Of a DNA stretch of 64,000 nucleotides, positions 60,026 through 64,000 are shown piece by piece. The DNA comes from an uncultured Bacillaceae bacterium (GTDB lineage Bacteria; Bacillota; Bacilli; Bacillales; Bacillaceae_L), in assembly GCA_947497585.1 (NCBI GenBank), contig CANMHG010000011.1:1-64000 (forward strand), read 5' to 3'. The translations under genes and the position numbers were made by a program. The notes beneath the pieces were generated by a model that saw only the letters and a list, made by a program, of their open reading frames with translations, was not told where the DNA came from and did not search any database. Position 1 is the stretch's first letter. Each line of letters starts with the position of its first letter.

Positions 60026-60982
60026 TCAATCCTTTAATACTATTTTTATATTATTTCCAGAAGGATCCTGAACAGATATTTCTAGATTGTCCTCTCGATA
60101 ATTGTACCCTAATTTATCGAGATTCTCTTTTGCACTAAAATACTCTTCTTCAGTAAAATGAAGGGTAAAATACTTTAACCCTAATGCATTTTCCGGTGGT
60201 GCAGGTAACCCTTTTCCCGACCAAATGTTCATTCCTATATGATGGTGGTATGCATCTTTGGATACAAAAAGCATATGATTATCCTTGGCCACAATATCCA
60301 ATCCAAGAATATCCACATAGAATTTTTCAGACTCCTCTATATCTGATACCTGTAAATGCATGTGACCTATTCTTGTTCCGCTAGGTAAACCATCCCATGT
60401 ATTTTCTTTAATTTCACCAAATAAATTCTCAATGTCTAATGGGGCTGTACCTCCGATATAGCCACCCTTACCGTCTCTTTCCCACTGATCAGGTTCTCTA
60501 TCGACATATATTTCTATTCCGTTATTATCAGGATCCGCTAGGTAAACCGCTTCGCTATATTGATGGTCTGATGCCCCTTGTATTTGATACCCCGCTTCCG
60601 CTAATCTTACTAAGGATAAAGCTAAATCCTCTCTAGTAGGAACGAGGATCGCAAAGTGGTAAAGACCGGTTGATCTAAACGGCCGCTCAACAAACGATTC
60701 CTCTTCTCTTAATAAAAGCTGCGGGACAGTTCCATCTGTTGTCAATGTTACTGTTTTATCATCTCTTTCTAACTCCTGAAATCCTATTAATTCCTTGTAA
60801 AAAGTTACAGACTGATCTAAGTCAGATACTTGCAGTTCAACATATCCTATTCTAGGTTCCATTTCTCCAGTATAAGATTTCATAATCAAATTTTCTTTAT
60901 CTCCATCCTTGTTCAGAAATATAAAAAGTGCAACTCCAATAGCCAAAATGATAACTAGCGCAATGAGCCTCATATTTTTCAT
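60026..60982 (-). CDS. VOC-family dioxygenase with N-terminal membrane anchor, CatE-like
   Basis: From the ATG at 60982 the protein has 318 residues. It starts with a membrane segment (about residues 5-24, LIALVIILAIGVALFIFLNK), then has two VOC modules with metal ligands in GHMHLQVSD, YHHHIGMNIW and the C-terminal PSGNNIKIV region. The last position has Ile where CatE has Glu in RLEV-type endings, so the acidic ligand may be absent here, and catalysis is not certain. It is directly downstream of a DoxX gene, as catE follows catD in B. subtilis. Confidence 0.78.
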   Translation of the reverse strand: MKNMRLIALVIILAIGVALFIFLNKDGDKENLIMKSYTGEMEPRIGYVELQVSDLDQSVTFYKELIGFQELERDDKTVTLTTDGTVPQLLLREEESFVERPFRSTGLYHFAILVPTREDLALSLVRLAEAGYQIQGASDHQYSEAVYLADPDNNGIEIYVDREPDQWERDGKGGYIGGTAPLDIENLFGEIKENTWDGLPSGTRIGHMHLQVSDIEESEKFYVDILGLDIVAKDNHMLFVSKDAYHHHIGMNIWSGKGLPAPPENALGLKYFTLHFTEEEYFSAKENLDKLGYNYREDNLEISVQDPSGNNIKIVLKD

Positions 60983-60994
60983 TATTTGCAACCT

Positions 60995-61411
60995 TTAGGC
61001 TGTCTGCCCCCTTTTATTACTTGTTTCTTGTATTTTTGAAATATAATAGTCTATGGAATAAAGCTTACTTCCGTTTAGTAAGAAATAGGCAGACATTGCT
61101 ACTAACGCAAGATCATACGCGTAACCTCCAATAAAACCTGCTGCAAATTGAACTTTTAAAATCGCTCCTAGAAGCACTAAGACAAATAGTCCTCCTACGA
61201 TACGTGTGGCCAAGCCAAGTAGCATTGCAATGCCACCTGCTAACTCGATACTTGCTACTATATAAGCCAAGAATCCAGGCAATCCTATACTTTCGAACCA
61301 TCCAGCAATATTTCCAATACCACCTTGAAATTTTTCAGCACCATGTCCTATAAAAATAACCCCGAGAATTACTCTTAGTAATAGTGCACCAATATCTTGT
61401 TTAATTTTCAT
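60995..61411 (-). CDS. catD: DoxX-family membrane protein, CatD-like
   Basis: The ATG at 61411 has TTAGGAGGAA six to seven bases upstream and gives 138 residues; a longer reading starts within unrelated sequence. The protein has four hydrophobic segments with ALLLRVILGVIFIGHGAEKF and IELAGGIAMLLGLATRIVGG, the DoxX signature. In B. subtilis CatD (DoxX family) and CatE form a quinone- and catechol-stress operon. Here it lies 12 bp before the CatE-like gene, the same arrangement. Its transport or electron-transfer role is not established. Confidence 0.83.
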   Translation of the reverse strand: MKIKQDIGALLLRVILGVIFIGHGAEKFQGGIGNIAGWFESIGLPGFLAYIVASIELAGGIAMLLGLATRIVGGLFVLVLLGAILKVQFAAGFIGGYAYDLALVAMSAYFLLNGSKLYSIDYYISKIQETSNKRGQTA

Positions 61412-61543
61412 TTTAATTCCTCCTAAAGAAATAAATATTTTTTTATAAACCAATATCTTGTTCGCAACTACTATTTTTCTCCTCCTAACTTTCACCTTTT
61501 AATTAAGACGTTTTTTACGGACAGATTACCCCTAAATATGAAG

Positions 61544-61557
61544 TAAGTTGTAACTTA
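61544..61557. promoter_or_regulatory. Inverted repeat, possible regulator site
   Basis: TAAGTT and AACTTA form an inverted pair around GT, in the divergent gap between catD-like and the XRE-cupin gene (61412-61732). It could be a site for the XRE-cupin regulator or for the HxlR protein. Otherwise I see only AT-rich promoter-like DNA in this gap. Confidence 0.4.
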
Positions 61558-61732
61558 ATAGAAAAGTAATATTCACATAAGAAAACTATTACACAAAAAA
61601 ATAAAACATCACCCTCAGTTTCTTTATATGAATATTAGTTCACTATATGTTAACAAGGTGCTTGTAGACTGTCAATGTTTTTGCTACTATTAACATAAGT
61701 TTCCTAAAAGAAAACATATCGAGGTGAATAGG

Positions 61733-62278
61733 TTGGATATAGGGACCAAAATCCGTTCAATTAGAAATAGAAAAAAAATTACAATCGCACAAATGTGTGA
61801 AGGGACAGGGCTATCCAAAGGCTTTATAAGTAACGTCGAAAACAACAATACGTCACCTTCCATTAACACATTAAATACGATAGCAGAATTTCTTAAGGTG
61901 CCACTGCCCTACTTACTATTAGAAAAAAAACAGCACATGCGTGTTGTTCGAAAAGATGCTAGAAGAACTTCGTCGTTAAAAAATATAAACATTGAGCACA
62001 TAACCTCAAAAGGCCCACTACGAATGATGATCACTGAATCTCCACCTGGATTTGCAATTGGAGAAGATAAACCCCATGCCCACGAAGGAGAGGAAGTCCA
62101 TTTAGTACTAGAAGGAAAAGTACTTGCTGAACAAGGAGAAGACTCATTTATACTAGAAGAAGGGGATTCATTTAGCTGGAATGCAAGTGTTCCACATATG
62201 GTAAAAAACGTTGGAGACACAAAAGCTGTCATTCTTATCGCCATTTATTCAGATACAAAAATGGATGATCTATTATAA
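61733..62278 (+). CDS. XRE-family regulator with C-terminal cupin domain
   Basis: A TTG at 61733, six bases after GAGGTG, gives 181 residues and the typical start MDIGTKIRSIRNRKKITIAQ; a GTG at 61724 lies within the ribosome site. The helix-turn-helix is at about residues 8-60 (CEGTGLSKGFISNVENNNTS). The C-terminal cupin has HAHEGEEVHLVLEGKV and GDSFSWNASVPHMVKN. Such regulators often sense small metabolites and act on the adjacent gene. It is followed by a perfect terminator. It is divergent from catD-like and convergent with the MFS gene. Confidence 0.87.
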   Translation: MDIGTKIRSIRNRKKITIAQMCEGTGLSKGFISNVENNNTSPSINTLNTIAEFLKVPLPYLLLEKKQHMRVVRKDARRTSSLKNINIEHITSKGPLRMMITESPPGFAIGEDKPHAHEGEEVHLVLEGKVLAEQGEDSFILEEGDSFSWNASVPHMVKNVGDTKAVILIAIYSDTKMDDLL

Positions 62279-62310
62279 GGCATGACGGCTAGACACGGAC
62301 AAAATGTTAG

Positions 62311-62345
62311 ATAGGTTAGCAAGGTTCTTGCTAACCTATTTTTCA
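62311..62345 (+). terminator. Terminator of the XRE-cupin gene
   Basis: ATAGGTTAGCAAG and CTTGCTAACCTAT form a perfect 13-bp stem with a GTT loop, followed by TTTTTC. Confidence 0.9.
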
Positions 62346-62409
62346 TACTTTTAGATTTCCTTATCAAATTAACAAAACCTTCGCACCCATTTAACCCTTT
62401 TCCCACTTT

Positions 62410-63603
62410 CTAAATTGCTTGATTATCCACTTGGCAAGTTTTTTTGAGTGTTCCTTTGGTAACAACATAAACAACATAGATCACTAGAACCATACCATAC
62501 ACAATTATTGCGACAAGATAAACTGCTTGATATGATGCAACAGTAGCTACTAATCCAAGGATGAAGGAACCTCCTCCAATACCTAAGTCAAAAAAGTTGA
62601 AGAAGGAAGCCATTGCATCCTCATGTTCATGTTCCTCTACTAAGTTCATGCACCACGTCTGAACGGCAGGGAAGATTGCTCCAAATCCAAATCCATAAAA
62701 GGTAGCTGCGATTAAAAACATGCTATCACTGACTGCTACATATAGAATAACTAAACCGATAATGGACAAAATAGAACCTGGAATTAAAATGATCGACGGC
62801 CCGTACTTATCAAATAACTTTCCTGATAGTAAACGAATGATAAAACTTGCTGCGGCAATCAACAAGAAAAAAAATCCTACTTGAGTAAAGTCTTTCTCTA
62901 TGGCATATAGAGAAAAGAAAGACATAATTCCTCCTGCTGCAATTCCAATTAAAAAAATGAGAAACGCAGGAAACAAAACTCGTTTCTCCAATAATTTAAA
63001 TTTTCCACTCACTTGTTTATCTAACTCTCTTCCTTTAGGTGCTCTTTTTATAAAAACAGCCATGATAACAGCTAGGAAAAGAACGGCCATTCCTCCAAAG
63101 AATAATCGTTGAAAGTCATATAATTCTAGTGTCATAATCCCAATCATTGGACCTACAGAGATGGCTACTGTTTCTCCCACACCAAAATAGCCAATACCCT
63201 CGCCTCGACGATCTTTTGGAACAATTTCAGCAGCAAGTGTGGCAAAGTAAGTGGTTGCTAAACCGAATCCAGCACCATGAATCAAACGAATAATTAATAA
63301 TGTTGATATGTTACTAGAGAGATAATAGGCACCCGTAGATAGAGCAATAATAAGAATACCTAAAATTAAAAGTAGTTTTTTATCAAACTTCGTTGCAAGC
63401 ATTCCTGCAAATGGGCGGATTAAAATGGCTGATAACATAAAAATCCCTGTTACTAAACCGACCTGGCTTGCTCCTCCTCCTAAAGCAGTGACAAATAAGG
63501 GAAGGGTCGGTAATAGCATTTCAAAAATCATAAAAACTAATGAATTTGAGATCACTACGAAAATAAACGATAGTGACCATATCTTATTATTCATAGTAGT
63601 CAT
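62410..63603 (-). CDS. MFS transporter
   Basis: The ATG at 63603, seven bases after AAGGAGAG, gives 397 residues; an earlier in-frame reading begins in a hydrophilic stretch with no site. The protein has 12 hydrophobic segments, the motif AGMLATKFDKKLLLILG between helices 2 and 3, and GAGFGLATTYFATLAAEIV in helices 4-5. It fits a drug-resistance or metabolite exporter (DHA1-type). It is a single gene whose start is near a MerR-type regulator gene reading in the same direction. The substrate is unknown. Confidence 0.87.
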   Translation of the reverse strand: MTTMNNKIWSLSFIFVVISNSLVFMIFEMLLPTLPLFVTALGGGASQVGLVTGIFMLSAILIRPFAGMLATKFDKKLLLILGILIIALSTGAYYLSSNISTLLIIRLIHGAGFGLATTYFATLAAEIVPKDRRGEGIGYFGVGETVAISVGPMIGIMTLELYDFQRLFFGGMAVLFLAVIMAVFIKRAPKGRELDKQVSGKFKLLEKRVLFPAFLIFLIGIAAGGIMSFFSLYAIEKDFTQVGFFFLLIAAASFIIRLLSGKLFDKYGPSIILIPGSILSIIGLVILYVAVSDSMFLIAATFYGFGFGAIFPAVQTWCMNLVEEHEHEDAMASFFNFFDLGIGGGSFILGLVATVASYQAVYLVAIIVYGMVLVIYVVYVVTKGTLKKTCQVDNQAI

Positions 63604-63684
63604 TTTTGCTCTCCTTAAGTGAAATGATGTATTTGAAAAACTACATATCAAAGGTCTTTTTCAAATAGCAATACAAATAATAAA

Positions 63685-63703
63685 CCTTCCCCTTAGGGGA
63701 AGG
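63685..63703 (-). terminator. Hairpin at the end of the MerR-type gene
   Basis: CCTTCCCCT and AGGGGAAGG form a 9-bp stem with a 1-base loop, followed by TTTATTATTT on the minus strand. It abuts the stop codon of the partial gene and is a probable weak terminator. Confidence 0.6.
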
Positions 63704-64000
63704 TCAATAGGTAACTTGAATTTGTATTTCTGTAAGGTGATCATCTTTATTTTTTGATATGTATTGGTCAATTATTGTCCTTTCGATGGAGTCCCCTATT
63801 ATTTGGAGATTGTTTTCTAGAATATAATCTAGTAGGATTTTATAATATTGAGTTGAGTTATTATGATCCCCTCTGTAATAAATGCTAGCATACGTCCCTT
63901 GTTGAAAGGTTGTTACTAATGGGCTTTGGATATATTCTTCCTCAGTTAAGATGAAAATAGAGTTATATTTATCAAACTTATTACTTTTTATATCATTTAG
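63704..64000 (-). CDS. MerR-family regulator, C-terminal effector domain (partial, cut by window edge)
   Basis: Reading the minus strand from the right edge to the TGA at 63704 gives 98 residues without a start codon, so the gene continues beyond the window. The sequence includes EEEYIQSPLVTTFQQGTYAS, IYYRGDHNNSTQYYKILLDY and IIGDSIERTIIDQYIS, characteristic of the GyrI-like effector-binding domain of BmrR/MerR regulators, which sense drugs or small ligands. It lies upstream of the MFS gene on the same strand and could regulate it as BmrR controls Bmr. Confidence 0.75.
   Translation of the reverse strand, partial: LNDIKSNKFDKYNSIFILTEEEYIQSPLVTTFQQGTYASIYYRGDHNNSTQYYKILLDYILENNLQIIGDSIERTIIDQYISKNKDDHLTEIQIQVTY

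Overview
This window looks like a chromosomal segment of a low-GC Gram-positive bacterium of the family Bacillaceae. The evidence is AT-rich DNA, strong AGGAGG-type ribosome binding sites, frequent TTG and GTG starts, lipoprotein signals, and Bacillus-type regulators and sites (Zur box, cre, XylR operator, HxlR/YodB-type repressor). No rRNA, tRNA, phage, insertion sequence or CRISPR was seen. The genus cannot be fixed from the sequence.

Layout. 1-8100: a minus-strand operon of an EamA exporter, a solute-binding lipoprotein, two permeases, two ATPases and a MATE exporter, preceded by two Zur-type boxes, which points to zinc or zinc-chelate uptake. 8100-19300: mixed genes (CBO0543-like membrane protein, isochorismatase-like hydrolase, Ca-type P-ATPase, GltS, a GMC oxidoreductase pair, a PPOX flavoprotein, small unknowns). 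19400-24000: a cobalamin riboswitch ahead of a thioesterase, nrdE, nrdF and flavodoxin. 24100-29600: a metallophosphoesterase, an ABC exporter with divergent TetR flanked by two direct copies of a palindromic repeat, and a PQQ-type sugar dehydrogenase. 30000-45800: a complete xylan/xylose-use island (YesL, xylo-oligosaccharide ABC importer, YesM/YesN-like two-component system, aldo/keto reductase, Gfo/Idh oxidoreductase, aldose epimerase, xylB, xylA, divergent xylR, GH43 beta-xylosidase) with a readable XylR operator, promoter and cre sites. 45900-52300: an M2-type peptidase and a cluster of poorly known, mostly membrane proteins. 52300-61500: two catechol/quinone-stress-like groups (CatE-like VOC proteins, CatD-like DoxX, HxlR repressor, FMN reductase), an amine oxidase and an ECF sigma/anti-sigma pair. 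61700-64000: an XRE-cupin regulator, an MFS transporter and a MerR-type regulator cut by the window edge.

Structure beyond the genes. Three tandem arrays (1-291, 9311-9617, 29637-29986) have the same 51-52 bp period, about six copies each and alternating inverted arms, and each begins 15-65 bp after a stop codon. Two of them share a 25-bp core; the third has an unrelated sequence on the same plan. A separate family of about 60-85 bp palindromic elements built on GGGACGGT/ACCGTCCC occurs four times. Several short gene relics lie between genes (12517, 51640, 57640).

The most interesting items are the Zur-boxed Opp-type operon bracketed by two exporters, the B12 riboswitch over a B12-independent ribonucleotide reductase operon, and the 52-bp arrays. 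All functional statements are read from sequence and family knowledge; no database search was run.
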